Source of the DNA: Certhia americana
Taxonomy: Eukaryota > Chordata > Aves > Passeriformes > Certhiidae
Direction: 5' to 3'
DNA length: 64,000 nucleotides
NCBI GenBank assembly: GCA_018697195.1
Contig: CM031870.1
Location: 4,936,577 to 5,000,576 of the forward strand
Part shown: piece after piece, positions 52,004 to 64,000 of the stretch
How the letters are laid out: every line of letters begins with the position of its first letter
Position numbering within the stretch: the stretch's first letter is position 1
The notes under the pieces: generated by a model
The model's input: only the letters and a program-made list of their open reading frames with translations
Databases searched by the model: none
What the model was told of the DNA's origin: nothing
Position numbers and translations under genes: made by a program

Positions 52004-54449
52004 CGCCATTGTGGGTTTATTGCTAATGGAAGTCTGTGTGAGTAGATGTCATGTTCCAGTTAAAATCTGCATATCATCAAAACTTTGAGCTCTACTGAAA
52101 ATAATCAGATGCAAAGGGACAAAAAATAGACCAAGATTCCCAGTGCTATATATAGTAATGGAAACCAAACTGGTTTTGTGGAGGATTAGCATGAAGGAAA
52201 AAAAAATCATCTGTTTAATTGTAACCATATATGTCTATATAAAGAAATAGGGGTCCCAGGTGTCTCTAGGACCTTCCTGTTGTTGTCCAGGTGCCAGCTG
52301 TGACCCTCAGGACTGATGCTGAGCCTGTTGTGTGTTCAGGTGGTACACCTGGGGAAAACCAGGCTCTTTCCTTCTCAAATAGTAAAGCTGCTCCTTTTCC
52401 CCCAGTATCACAGGCAAAGCCCGTGGTCCCAACCACACCAGGGATCTGTCCAGTAGTTCCTCTCAACTTTTGGCCACACATGGATTTTTAGAAGCGTGGC
52501 TGCCCTGGAACTGAAGCACAGCCCTGTTTTTGGCACCAGGGATGTACTGTGCTGCTGCCATAGCTCATGTTCTTGCCATGGGCTGGCCAGGAACTACACT
52601 GAGGATAAATTTCTCAGAGAAGGCAGAGGATCCACCTGTACCTCATGCATCAAGGTGCAAGCATGAGTAGAAGAACTGGAGAGCGTGGCTTCTGGGTGAC
52701 GAGATGTTTCCTGTGCTGTTAGTGTCACCCCACCTATCAGAGCTCTGGGTGGCCACTTCAGTAGGTGTGCTATGGTCCAAGTTTGGCTCCAGAGCTGGAG
52801 CTGTCACCCCAGAGCAGAGGGCAGGGACAGTGTCTCACTCCTTGCAGCTTCTCTGTGGTGGCCCCTGCACAGAAATCTTGGGCGGCTCCCAACATCCAAG
52901 GGCTGTCCTGCTTTCTGTTTTTGGAGTGTGTTATTTTTCCCCCTTTTGCTATGATTCAGGAGGGAAGGACTGGTCTTTCCAGAGAATTACTCACATTATG
53001 CAGTAATCAAAAGTGACCACTCTCTCTGAGGTCCTTCCAGAAGGACATTACCAGCCCACATTCCCCAGAAAAAAAACATCTCACCACTCCTCATTGTCAT
53101 TCCTTTTTTGGTTGGCTTTAATTGTATCACAGCCATTTCAGGGCTCCTGAGACAAAAGGAAAGACTTTTTTTTTATTTTAATAGAAACTAATTGCACGTC
53201 AGGTTTTTACAAGGCCATGTGGCTGACCAGGCTTTGGTGTGTGTATCACATTAGTCTGTCCAGCTCAGGCATTCCCACTGCTTCGTGGCACTAAAGTGGT
53301 GCTAAAGTCCTTGAGTTACATGAACCCTGTGAATCCTTCCTTGATCACCAAGCAAACATGGCCTGACATGTTACCTGTTCAGTAACAGGTGAGAAACAAG
53401 AGCTGTTGGAGAACCAAGTAACCCCAGCTGGTTATTGGCTGCTGGGCTGTTTTTCTTTCAGTCAGTGGTCTTCGGAAGTGGAGTCACCACACAAAGGATG
53501 ACTTTTCTCCTGTTTTGAAAGTTGCACAAGGTGTGTGCATCCCATTCAGTTTTAAGTCTTAAATGGTGCATAAATCCTTTCACTGCCCTATTTATGGGAG
53601 AAGTGTTTGTTCTTTGTGCCCATTTCTGTAGGGCAAAGAAAATATTATCCTGTGCAGCATCAACACCATGATGACCTCCTCAAAGAGTAGGTGACTTAGA
53701 ACCACCCAGCTTAAAGTCTCACAGCTGATATTCCAAAGACCAGTTCACTACGTAGAGGCCAAATTATCCCTATTACACTGCCAGGCATGTTTTTTTAACT
53801 TGTTTCCAAATGATTTGGCAACTCTGACTGGAGCTTCAAGTGCACACGACTGCTCAGAAACTCGTAAGAGAGAGCATTTCCAGCCAGAGTCACTTCTGTA
53901 GGTCCTCTTCCCTCTGGAGAAAGAGAGCATATTTGGATATGACCATATGTGTAGCCTTGAAAATCTGATGTTACGGGAATATGCTGGCTTGGATGCTCCT
54001 CCTCCTCCTCCAGGGATTTCTCTGTGGCTCTTTGCTGCTCTGCAGAGCTGTATCTGGGATGCAGCACTCTCACAGCAAGCTGGCCTTTTCTCTCAAAACA
54101 CTGCCCGGCCAAAGGAGCTGGCATCTGCAGCCATCTGGTATTTTTCTGAAGGCTGAGGATGTTTTTTGTGCTTGATCAGGCTCCAATACCAGAGTGATTC
54201 TTCTGATGTCTAAAAATCTGTATTGAGTTTTTAGAAAAGAGGCTGCACTTTGCCTGGGCAAGGAAAGCAAAGCATGAGCATCTTCCTTGGGCTGCTCTAT
54301 CTCAGATGTACAAGGGTAACTTTTTCCTTCTGAATGTGTCTGCCCATCCCCAGCTGTACTTTAATTCTTGTTTTCAAGTCACTCTCTGAACAAGTATCAC
54401 AGAGAGCCTCCACAGCCCAGACCAACTGCAGCATACTTCCCATGCTCAC
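52004..54449. other. Intergenic, nothing recognised
   Basis: No exon, RNA gene or identifiable transposon is seen on either strand. GC content rises in places (52260-52450 and 52700-52920), which produces overlapping chance frames. Confidence 0.6.
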
Positions 54450-54644
54450 ATTCAGAGGTTGGAGGATCTCTTCAAGCCCTTGTTCCTGGTGTGGGGATGC
54501 TCATACAGAGGTGGCCTCATGGATACAAGGTGATGGCTGCAGCATGGGTGAATCCTGAGCTCTCTGTCTGACCAGCATATAGGCAAGAGCCAGGCAGGGA
54601 ACAGCCCTTCTGGGAGAAAAGGGAGCTGAAACAAACCACCCTGT
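54450..54644 (-). repeat. Inverted repeat copy 1 (~195 bp), partner at 57017-57217
   Basis: The reverse complement of this segment matches 57017-57217 at about 90% by eye, with one short gap of about 7 bases in the middle and one single-base gap. Perfect runs of about 30 and 37 bp occur in the half distal to the GGTGGTT end. Similarity stops sharply at both ends. I do not recognise the family. Confidence 0.88.
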
Positions 54645-57016
54645 CCCAAACTCATTGTTTCAGCTATTTGAAGTGTGCAGGGTTCCCTTTAAAAAGTCGT
54701 GAAGTCTTACGGAGGAAAAAAAATAATAATTTTATCCAAGAAGACTGCTCCTATTCCAGTATAAACTGCCTCTGAGCGTGGAACAGTGGTGTGCCATGTT
54801 GCTGCATGGGCCAGCAGTGCTGAATGAATTGGCAGATGCTGTGCTGCTGTGTGATCTCTGAGAGCTGGGCTGTGAGAATGCTGCTCCTCTGCTCACAGCT
54901 TTGGTTTAAAGCTGAGAGTTGTTTTGCCAAAGAAGTGCCCCCCACCCCACTCCGATGGGATAAAGGGAGCCTTGTACTGCCAAGGCTCACGGGGTGCATT
55001 CACCTTACCCTCGGTGGGTGCTGACAGCCTCCACTCTTCCCAGAGCTGGCAGTTGGAAACAGGATGTAGAGACTGATGATGAGGTAGGGAATTTCTCACC
55101 ACTGCCTGCTGTTACTGGCGCTCTGGATGTTCATACTGCTGGCTCCAGGGAAATCAAGCCTTTCTGGGAAATGGCTACTCCCTATCCTCTTTATACAGAA
55201 AATGTATTGTTATTATTTGAAAGCACTTTTGTATTGCCCTTAGACTACAAGCATGGCGATTGTTCCATTAGAAGACATCATGGTGCATAGCAGTGAAATA
55301 CGACGTACAGTACCATGCAGTATGTATTTTCCAGATAAACTGGGAAAACAGTGAAATGGATCTGCAAAGTGGGGGTACAATAGCTGCTTTGCATTCCTCC
55401 ACATGTGTGGAATTCATGTGCACTACAGAGTGACTCTGTTTTGTTCCCATGTGCTTACGATGATCGGATGATCTGTTGTATTTTCTATCCGGTTTCATTT
55501 TCTCCGTTGTGTTTGTGGGCCAAGCACAAAGTCACAGCGGCTTTGGATTGAACGTGGCAATGAATTAGTGCTGGCTAAACCCTCCCACCATTTATTTCCA
55601 CTGTGGTAGTGAGAGGGAACAGACTCAGCAGCTGGAAAACACAAGAGATTGTTTCTCCTCATCAACCAGGGGCAGCTCAAGCTGCTTGCCAGATAGGAGG
55701 AGTTGGCTGGGCTTCCAGACTCTGGGTTGTTTGATTGAGACTTCCCAGCCCTGAAGTGCATCTCCTCCACACCCCACCCTGCCTGGGGAGCTAAGGTGCC
55801 CTGGGAATGCAGAGCAGGGAGATGTGTCACTGTTCACAACTTAACTTGTGCAAGGGTGATTCTGGAAATTGCTGCCGGAAGGGAATCTGCATCTCTCAGT
55901 GCCAGCTCCTGCAGGGATGGAAAAGCCCTGTCTTGGCCCTGCCTGGAGGAAGGAGCTGTGCCCCTGCGCATGGTTCATATGGCTCTTGGTGAGATGGAAG
56001 GTGTCTGAGAAAGCAACAGTGCTGCTCCCCAGCCTGGAAAGCCTGTAAGTCTCTGCTAATGGCCACCACAAGCACCATGAGCTCTGCTCCATGGGCCAAA
56101 TTCCCACGAGATGGCAGGATGGTTCATATCCTTGACACAAGTCCGTAAAGCATCGCACCCTCTCCCATTGCCTTGCATGTCTGGCTCTTAGCCCAGGATC
56201 TAGCTTTTAAAGAATAACATGACCAGCAAGGAGGGCTTTTTAAACCTTGGGTTTGCAGGGAGCAGGAGAAGGTACCAAATGGGCAGAGGAACATGAGAAC
56301 CAGCCCAACAAAGGCACCCTTGTGCAGGCGCGGAGATGCAGCAGAACCTGTGTCTGGATGAAAGCTGCCCTATCAAAATAGCCATAAACAAACCCGCCTC
56401 CTCTGCTACAGAAAAGCTGTTGTGCCAGGAGCATATTAAATTGTATATGCTTTTTCTCAAGGCAAAAGAATTGCAGCAGTGATGGCAGCTGTGTGTGCTG
56501 GAGCTGAGCCACCGTATTCAACTCGTGAAGGCCTTGCTGAGGATGGGGTGGGGGAAGGACTGTGGATGAATGTATTATTCAGAGGGACCCACACTGAAAT
56601 GATCTACCGGCACTGGGGATGTGTGAAAGGGGTGAAAAGTGACTGCCCTGACACCAAAGGCTGTTGTGTTTGCCAGAGGGTAGCACAGGTGATGGGCCAG
56701 GTCCCCTCCCAGACTGGGAGCCACAGTCCTGCTGGTGCTGCTGTTTATGGGGGACACAAGGTGTGTTTTGCCTTCCCCAGGTTTCCCTGGGGAGGTTCCA
56801 GGTCTCAACCTCCAGAAGCAGAGCTGGGTTGCAGCCACTGCTCAAGCCTGCTGGAGGAGCAGGTTGTAGGCAGGAGGTGTCCAACATTCCCAGTGCAAGG
56901 AGGCAGGAGATGGGATTTAAAACAAGTGGTGAGCAGGGAGCCAGAGACAACTCTATCCACCACCTGGTTAGTCCCAGGTGTGGTGGGTAAACGGGAAATA
57001 AAGTGGTCTCATACCC
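54645..57016. other. Intergenic spacer between the inverted repeats
   Basis: 2372 bp of moderately GC-rich DNA. A 223-codon open frame begins at 56479 on the + strand and runs into the second repeat copy. It resembles no protein family I know, and I treat it as a chance frame. Confidence 0.5.
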
Positions 57017-57217
57017 ACAGGGTGGTTGGTTTCAGCCCCCTTTTCTCCCAACAGGCCTGTTCCTGCCTGGCTCCTGCCTATGTCCTGAAGACACAGGATG
57101 CAGAGAGCTCAGGACTCACCCATGCTACAGCAATCACCTTGTATCCATGAGGCCACCTCTGTGTGAACATCCCCACACCAGGAACAAGGGCTTGAAGAGA
57201 TCCTTCAATCTCTGAAT
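57017..57217 (+). repeat. Inverted repeat copy 2 (~201 bp), partner at 54450-54644
   Basis: The partner of the minus-oriented copy. Both copies contain an open frame ending in KGLKRS-x-NL and stop. The differences between the copies include replacement changes (Tyr/Cys, Ser/Phe), so there is no sign of selection on a protein. Confidence 0.88.
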
Positions 57218-60200
57218 ATTGGTGAAAGCCACAGAATGGGATTTCATCCTTATTCACATTTTTGCCATATGTTAGCTGAGTGTCCCAGAGAAGCTTGTTG
57301 CTTGGTTGGCTGGAGGAAAAACTCTGCTGCCCAGGCTTTGCCCTTCACTCACTGGGCTATTAGAGGCCCAGTCCTGGACCTTACAGCCCAGAGGAGACAC
57401 ACCTGTCCCATGGATGTCCACATCACCCAGAGACCTTCTGTGAAGTACGGTGAGTATCTAAAATTTTTTCCACCCTGAGCTGCAACTCCCCTGTGAACAA
57501 AGGTGAGTTTGGAGTAAAGGATATGGGATGCTTTCCTTATTAATTCAGGAGCATGCTAGGTAAAGGCATCTCTTGTAGATCTCCTTAGGAGGGAGTGAAA
57601 TAAAACAGAATAAATTCAGAAAGGATGACTTCTGTGCAGACACCGTGCAGGTGCCTCATCAAAGACCAGTTTATCCCCAGGCAATACAGTTCAAAAGCTG
57701 CAGCAAGGAAATGGGATAGAAGAGTCTGACACTCATCTAAGCTTAAATTCAGTCACTGCAGATGTCCTGTTCTCTAAGGCAGAAGGGGAAATTTATGGCT
57801 CTCCTGCAATTTGAGCAATGCTGCGAGCACCCACAAGGTAAATGCCCCTTTGTGCCTGAATCCCTTCCCTATCTGAAGTCGTTGCATAAACAGGGCTAAC
57901 ATGATTCAGTGAAAGAAAACCCATTTCAGTTGCTTTTTAAGCAGATTACTGCAGATTAGCTGACTAATCTATATGGAATCCTCTCTAACAATTTCAAACT
58001 GTAAACAAATCCAGCCACTATTGCATTGCACATAAATATTTACTGTGGATTATATGAAGATTAACTTCAAATGATATTTGCAACAAAGGTTTTATTTTGT
58101 GACTTGCTACCTTTAGTGATATAAAACCTTCAGAAAGAAATATGCCTCCCACAAAGTGTGAATTTAAGGCCTGTCAGCTGTAAAATAGCATCTACCAGAG
58201 CATGTACACAAGCAGAAACTGAACACAGTATTGATGACAGATGAAGAAAGGGAATAATAAAAGCTACTGGTGCTAAATAAAAACGCCTGGGTTTATCATA
58301 TCCTGGAAGTAATGTCTTCTCTAGGAAATGTGACTTGGTGTTAGTAGCAGACACTTCACTGCTACTCACAGTTGCTTTTCCAGCTGTAGAAAAGAGCTGA
58401 GCAAGGTTTGCAATCAAAGGGAGTTTGAGGGATGTTGTTTGGCATCCTGAGACATCACCCTCCTTGGGTGGTCGGTGTGGGTGGACCTGGCCCTGGTGGC
58501 TGGTGAGAAACGAGGCAGCCTTTGTGATGAAGCTGTTTCTCTTCCTGAAGATCTGGGTTCTCATTGTATCTCCAGCCACGTGAAGAAACCTCAGAGCCAC
58601 CAGACCAATGCTGCAGAGCTGCTGCTCACCCAGTGAGGTCCCTACAATCACAATGATTCCTGGTGTGAAGGGGGAGCTGCCCACAGCACCTTTTCCTTCC
58701 CAAAAATAAACAGGCCAGAGGCCACTGCTAAGGAATCACTGGCAAAAGCCAAGGCAGAACTGTGTTTGGCAGCACATCATGCTCTGAATGGGGTGCTCCA
58801 GGGGCAGCCAGCATCAGCCCCTGTGGGGCTGTACCCGGGGCTGTTCAGGCTGACTGGCTCAGCTCCTGCTGCTCCTTGCACAGCACTTAGTTGGGACATG
58901 GGGAATGTTGTGTCTACCAAGCCAGTGAAGGAATGCTAAGTTTACAAGACAATAGCTTTTTAGGAAGCCAGAAGAAGTTGAACAGTCTTCCCCGATAGAA
59001 GATTGTCCCTTTCCATCCTTTGTATAATTAGGGCAGCTTCATACTCCTGTAAAGAGATGATCTGTTTAATATAAGAGGTTTCCAAAGTCTTAGCAAATGA
59101 GTATCTGAGAACTGGCTTCTGATGTGGTTTATGTTCTTTTTGATAGATTTAGGTTATGGGAATGTTGGTTACAGAGGCAGTGAGTGATTCACGCTGAAAC
59201 CATCCTGGTGCTGTCTGATCCACGCTGTCCACCCGAAGGTAAAGGGAAGCTGCAGCCTGTGCTGTGTTAATGCCTGCAGTTTGAGCTGTTCAGTGTAAGT
59301 TATAATTGCAGAAAAATTACTGCAGCAGAGAAGAAGAAAGGTTTGTGTTTTGCAGAGAGAGGTAATCCTTCCCAGAGCAACATTTCCAAAGCAAGCTGGG
59401 GTCTGACAGCAATGCCTCAGGACCTCAAATTGCTGTGCTCCGTGTAAGGAGTTGTACTGGCACCTTAGGAAAAGCAGGTCTCCCTGGAGACTCTCTGGCT
59501 GCTGCTTGTCAAGCACAAAGCAACACAGACCGGAGCTGATTGCTCTGTGCTACTGCCCACCTTGGAGTGGTCTTGGAAAACACCATTTCCCCCCTGGCTG
59601 TGGGTTTGTCTCAGCAGTACTTGCAGGATCAAACCCTTGAGTAGATGGGGGAAAGAAGCAGGGGGAGAAATAGCATACTCCTCTATGATTTTTCCTACAG
59701 TCAAGCATTTGTGTAAATCCTTTCTCCATCTGAAGAACATCAAAGCAAAAAAAAGGGCAGACGGTGGGGCTCTCAAAAACCTCAAAGGGGAACTGCTCTG
59801 CAGCCCAAATGTGCTCCCTGGAGCCCATGGCCCATCACAGCCCCTCTTTGCCTGGCTGGGGCTGGGCCTTGCTGCTGCCCAGGCTGCCAGCTGAAAAACC
59901 ACTCCCAGAAGACTCTCAGTGCCACAACAGGAGACCAGGCACCGAGCATGGAAAATTGGATGGACAAACTCAGGGGGTGCCCTGTTGGGCGGTAATGAAG
60001 TGGTTACTGCCATCCAGCTGCCTTGCAGCCCATCTCTGTGTTGCCTTCTGTCAGAAAGGCATGAAGGTGAGAAGAAGGGATACTCCTCATCAAAATTCAT
60101 GGATTCCCATTGCACTTGCGTAACTTGTCCAGGACTTGTGTGAGAGCAGGGCGAGGCCACAAGCCAAGAACTTTGCAGCATCACATACCTTTGTTGCCAC

Positions 60201-60572
60201 GTAATAAGCAGAAGACTTGAGGATACTAGTTTTGTTTGCAGGCTTTCCCCCTCTATTGCGCATGTTTCAGCTGTACATAAATCCAGACAAAAAATTTGCA
60301 TCATTTTTATATCAGATTTGTAGGTGAATTATGGGGGTTCCTTGGCCACTTACTCTCTGTAATGTGAAGATAAATTCAGAGTCCCTGGAGCAGTGACTTG
60401 TGGAGGCATCAGGAAAGGTCTGGCCATGGGGTAGGAGTCTGTGAGCACCAGAGCAGCAGGTCCAGCCCACTGAGCCCTTTGGGTGATGCTGGACACCCAC
60501 CAGGGCTGTGCTGGACAGCCCAGAACGGCTCCATAAGAGGATGTGCATCCCTTCCAGCCCCACCTCTTTTTT
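57218..60572. other. Intergenic, nothing recognised
   Basis: No gene is supported. Minus-strand open frames at 58130-58684 (184 codons) and 59465-60304 (279 codons) are the longest, but neither shows a domain, signal peptide or known motif. No splice or promoter context supports them. Confidence 0.5.
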
Positions 60573-60815
60573 CATAGAATCATGGGCACACAAGGATCAC
60601 CGAGTCCAACTCCTGACACCACACAAAACAAGCCAAAAATTCCACCTTGTGCCTGGGAGCACTCTCCAAACACTTGAACTGTGTCAGGCTTGGTGCTGTG
60701 ACCAATTACTTCCCTGGGGGGTCTGTCCCAGTGTTCCACCACCCTCTGGGTGAAGAACCTATTCCTCATATCCACCCTAAACCGCCCTGACACAGCTTTG
60801 CGCTGCTTTGCAGAG
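60573..60815 (-). mobile_element. CR1 LINE 3' portion, minus orientation
   Basis: CATAGAATCATGGGCACACA, then CACCGAGTCCAACTCCTGAC, ACTTCCCTGGGGGGTCTGTC, CCCAGTGTTCCACCACCCTC, GGGTGAAGAACCTATTCCTC and ATATCCACCCTAAACCGCCC reproduce the minus strand of an avian CR1 3' region in order. It probably belongs to a different subfamily from the copy at 34571, since the stretch after the octamer differs. The left end of the element (after about 60815) cannot be placed. Confidence 0.87.
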
Positions 60816-61255
60816 TACCGGTGGCCGAGTGCCTTCGGGGTTAGTTCACACACCCCAGCGCATTGCAGATGCTTTCCCCCTGTGCCTGGGAGGGAGAAGA
60901 GCTGCAGCATGAGGAGGGACAGGTATCTGTCCGCATTCAGCATCCCTGTTTCCTGGAGGGCTGGTGGCCTTGGCTGAAGGCCGGCCCTCAGGATAAGGGG
61001 CACAGACGAGGCCACCCCAGCCTGGCGGAGCGCTGGCCAAGGAGTAGCGCTGGCTGCTCCTGCCCGAGATAAGGCAGCGTGCTTTCAGGATTTATTGCCT
61101 TTATCCCCATGTACTGCCAGCCTGAATGTTTCAATTATCTCTTTCTGCGGTGGCATTTCCCTAACAAGCAGCGTTATTTTGTTGCTGCTGTTTCGGCCGG
61201 GACAGACGGGGCCTTGTTTTCCAAACATGACACACATACATTGAAAAGCAAGCGG
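60770..61255. promoter_or_regulatory. CpG-rich patch in the 3' flank
   Basis: About twenty CpGs fall within ~490 bp, including CCGGTGGCCGAGTGCC, GGCGGAGCGCTGG and TTCGGCCGGGACAGACGG. Flanking DNA is CpG-poor. The first ~45 bp overlap the CR1 remnant; the rest is not a repeat I know. Candidate regulatory DNA, by inference only. Confidence 0.3.
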
Positions 61256-63820
61256 GCCATGGCAAAGCATATTTGGTCTGCCTTGGTGGTTTGAAAGGTT
61301 ATTATCTGACCCCACGCTCATCACCTCAGCCCCATAAATCTAGCAAAGGGGCCATTCTTAGCCCTTTAGAAATGCATCCTGTTTCCTCTGCAGTGGACTC
61401 ATAATTTCATTGCTGACCCTACCCAGTAATTCCACTAATTCATTCACTCAGAGTTTCTTAGAAGTTAATCCACTCCCCGGCTTGACTCTCTTGAGGCAAA
61501 TTCAGCCTTGGGGCAACTTCACCCATAGCTGGGATTAACATTAGATTCAACTTTAGCCCATGGATCCTCCTTTTTGGTTGAGGCAGCATCTCAAATTGCA
61601 TATTGGCATCAGATGTTTTTGAGATCTCACATAGCTCCAAGTTCTCCTCTCTGATGCTGCATGTGCTGATAATGAGCTCTGTTAGCTAATCCCCATCAGG
61701 ATTCATAATGTCAGGATAAAAACCTGGTAGAAAAATGTTCATCACAGTTTGTTCTGCAGCACAAAAGGTCGTTCTGGCTGAATAGTTAGTCAGAAAATTT
61801 CCATTTGGTGTGAAAGTTTTTCAGGGAAAATTGTGAGTTTCTCCTCTGTGGCAATCAGAATATTTCAGTTTTCAATAGCTACCAACTGTCCCCTGCACCA
61901 AAGTGTAAGGTGAGATGCAAACACAAAAGACCACTTTCTCCAATAGTGCTCATGAAAAGTGTTTTCAGCAGCTCTTCTTGTGACCCTGATCTATCTATAA
62001 CCTGCTGAAACCCCTCCTAGTCTCTAGACCAGCACAGAACCCTCATGTCTCCAGCTCCCACAGGCAGCACACAGATTTCCATAGGGCACAGCCAGAGTTG
62101 TGTTAACTGGGGGAGGATTATCTGTATCTGGATTCCACACAGCGATGTACAAAATTAGATTGTTAAAGGGAAGAAAAGCAGAAATATAAACTGATGAGAG
62201 CTTGCCTTATGTTGCTGCCAAATATGATCCTTTTGCATTAGGAGATTAACCTAAAAAAGTTCTGGCCTCTGCTTTTTAATCCATTTTACATCCCACCCAT
62301 CATTGCAAGCCAGGCTGTTGGCAGACCTGGAAGTGTGTCTGAAGTGATGGGACCAGTGAATGTCCTCAGAAGGGGATGTGTGTCACGTGGGGTCCTGGAA
62401 AAACTCCATCACCTTTCTGAGCAGGGTGTGATGGAGCCAGGGTACTGGGATGAGAGCGGATGGATCTGAGCTCTGATATCAGCCCAAGCAGCAGGTGGGG
62501 AAGGAAAAATAGTCGGTACAAGAGGCTGCTGCACCACCGTGCCCAGAGAGGAATGTTTGATGAGCTTAAGCCTGAGCAAAACCACAGCCTGCCCACCAGC
62601 CAGGGTGTGTGGGAGCATCCCAGTGGAGCCCCAGGAGAGACCTGTCTGTCTGCTGTGCAACACACCCCCTGAACAGCCTTGAAAGAGCCTCTGGCAGCCA
62701 ATACACCTCATTTTACCAACAGAAAAACACTCGCAACCTCAGTTCCCAGGAGGGCATGATTAAAGGAATGTTTTTGGCCAAAGGGTGGAAATGGATCAAA
62801 TCTGCACATTTGCCAGGTCTGCTGGGTGCTGGGCAGGTGAGGGGAGGGAGGGCTCTCTGTGGAACAGGGTTCGCCTGGAGTTGCTGCTAAACTAATTTTT
62901 TAACACAGCATTTTCGATTATTTCCTATCCACTCGATACACAACCAAAATAGATCCAGTTCTCCCCTGTTTTAGCCTCTGCTAAAACCCTCAGACCACAT
63001 CTTCTCCTATAACAAAAAGTATGTGGAATTGGCTAGAAGAGAAACATTCCTGTTCTCACAAAACTTAAAAGAAAAAAAAAAAATCCACTCCATTCCTAAA
63101 AAAAAAATAAAAAATGGCACTTATAAGACTTTATAAAACTGCTTCTGTCCAGAAGGCTCCTCTGTCAGGTCAGCTTTGTCCCTTTAACCATTGCTGTGCC
63201 AAGCCTTGCTGTGAATTATTAATCATCCCAAAATAGCTGCTGAGAAAAGAGGCAAAAAGGGAAGGCTTGATAACAGCAGTGTGTATGGCAAAAATTTATT
63301 TTGATCTTACTGAAAGTCTTTAAAGAAATCTTTAAGAGATTGGGGTAGGACGAAACAATGATGAAGCTGGAGAGATGCTGACAGGCAGGAGCCCGTGGCC
63401 TGCTGGGGGGAATGTGGGATGCATTCACAGACTCGGGGAGTAACCCTGAAAGGGAGAAGGAGAGAGAGAGGGGAAACCGAGCGGCGAGCTGAACTTGCAA
63501 ATGTTTCTGGCATGAAATCATGAGGGCAAATGCAGAGCTACCCGCCCACCAGCACATGTGTGGAGCTGCCACTGTATGGGGACAGTCCTAATATATAGGA
63601 CTATATATGTTCATATGGAAGGGAGAGAATGGAGAGGGGCTGTCATGGGGTCCTCACCCAGGAGAGAAGACTCCCAGTCCTGCTGCACAATCCCAGGACT
63701 GTGTAATGGCAGAGGCTAAAGGGCATCGAGGCTCTTGGGATGAAAGCAGGGTAAAAGCAGTGTTTTACAGCAAAGCAGTAACTCCAAGAAGGTGCTCAGC
63801 CCCTGTAGATGAGGACTGTG
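61256..63820. other. Intergenic, nothing recognised
   Basis: Mixed AT- and GC-rich DNA with short A-runs near 63070-63113. No gene, RNA or repeat family is supported. Confidence 0.6.
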
Positions 63821-63999
63821 TGTGGGTGTTTGTGCCCAGCCATGGGGTGACCCTGTCCCTGCAGTGTGGGTGTTTGTGCCCCAGCCATGGGGTGACCCTA
63901 TCCCTGCAGTGTGGGTGTTTGTGCCCCAGCCATGGGGTGACCCTGTCCCTGCAGTCTGGGTGTTTGTGCCCCAGCCATGGGGTGACCCTGTCCCTGCAG
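63821..63999 (+). repeat. 45-bp minisatellite, four copies, cut by window edge
   Basis: The unit starts TGTGGGTGTTTGTGCCCCAG and ends GTCCCTGCAG. Copies lie at 63821-63864 (44 bp, one C short), 63865-63909, 63910-63954 and 63955-63999. Copies 2 and 4 each differ from copy 3 by one base. The array evidently continues beyond 64000. Confidence 0.97.
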
Positions 64000-64000
64000 T

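Noticed and set aside
58130..58684. 184-codon minus-strand open frame
   Set aside because: No domain, signal or known motif, and no supporting splice or promoter context.
52004..64000. PDGFA first exons expected from human gene order
   Set aside because: No sequence resembling PDGFA coding exons or a strong CpG-island promoter is visible; the gene probably lies beyond the window.

Overview
This is vertebrate nuclear DNA, almost certainly from a bird. The exons are short, GC-rich and bounded by GT-AG splice sites. They sit in long AT-rich introns, and the window carries several remnants of CR1 LINEs, the dominant interspersed repeat of birds. Two of these remnants carry the typical CR1 3' terminus (ATTCTATG-type octamer end). 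Nothing bacterial, phage or CRISPR-like is present, and most open frames are chance frames in non-coding DNA.

The only gene I can support is PRKAR1B, which encodes the type I-beta regulatory subunit of cAMP-dependent protein kinase. It lies on the + strand and enters from the left edge. Seven coding exons are present: 11358-11419, 12164-12210, 19858-20016, 28814-28874, 32313-32434, 48985-49066 and 49481-49653. They join without a frame break and encode residues 148-381 of the usual 381-residue protein, that is both cyclic-nucleotide-binding (CNB) domains and the C-terminus. The exons for the dimerisation/docking domain and inhibitor sequence are not seen and should lie to the left. The stop codon at 49651-49653 is followed by a 3' UTR of about 2.35 kb with a poly(A) signal at 51979-51984.

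Layout: 1-11357 is the 3' part of a long intron. 11358-49653 holds the seven exons with introns of 744, 7647, 8797, 3438, 16550 and 414 bp. 49654 to about 52003 is the 3' UTR. From about 52004 to 64000 I see no gene. In human, PDGFA lies 3' of PRKAR1B in the same orientation, so this last stretch could be upstream DNA of PDGFA, but no PDGFA exon is visible.

The most unusual non-genic structures are: an inverted pair of ~200-bp repeats about 90% alike (54450-54644 and 57017-57217); a 45-bp minisatellite cut by the right edge (63821-63999); a 5'-truncated CR1 whose 5' end is a perfect 15-bp foldback (34541-34585); small CpG-dense islands inside introns and in the 3' flank; and a strong palindrome inside the 414-bp last intron. 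I found no convincing new biological system.
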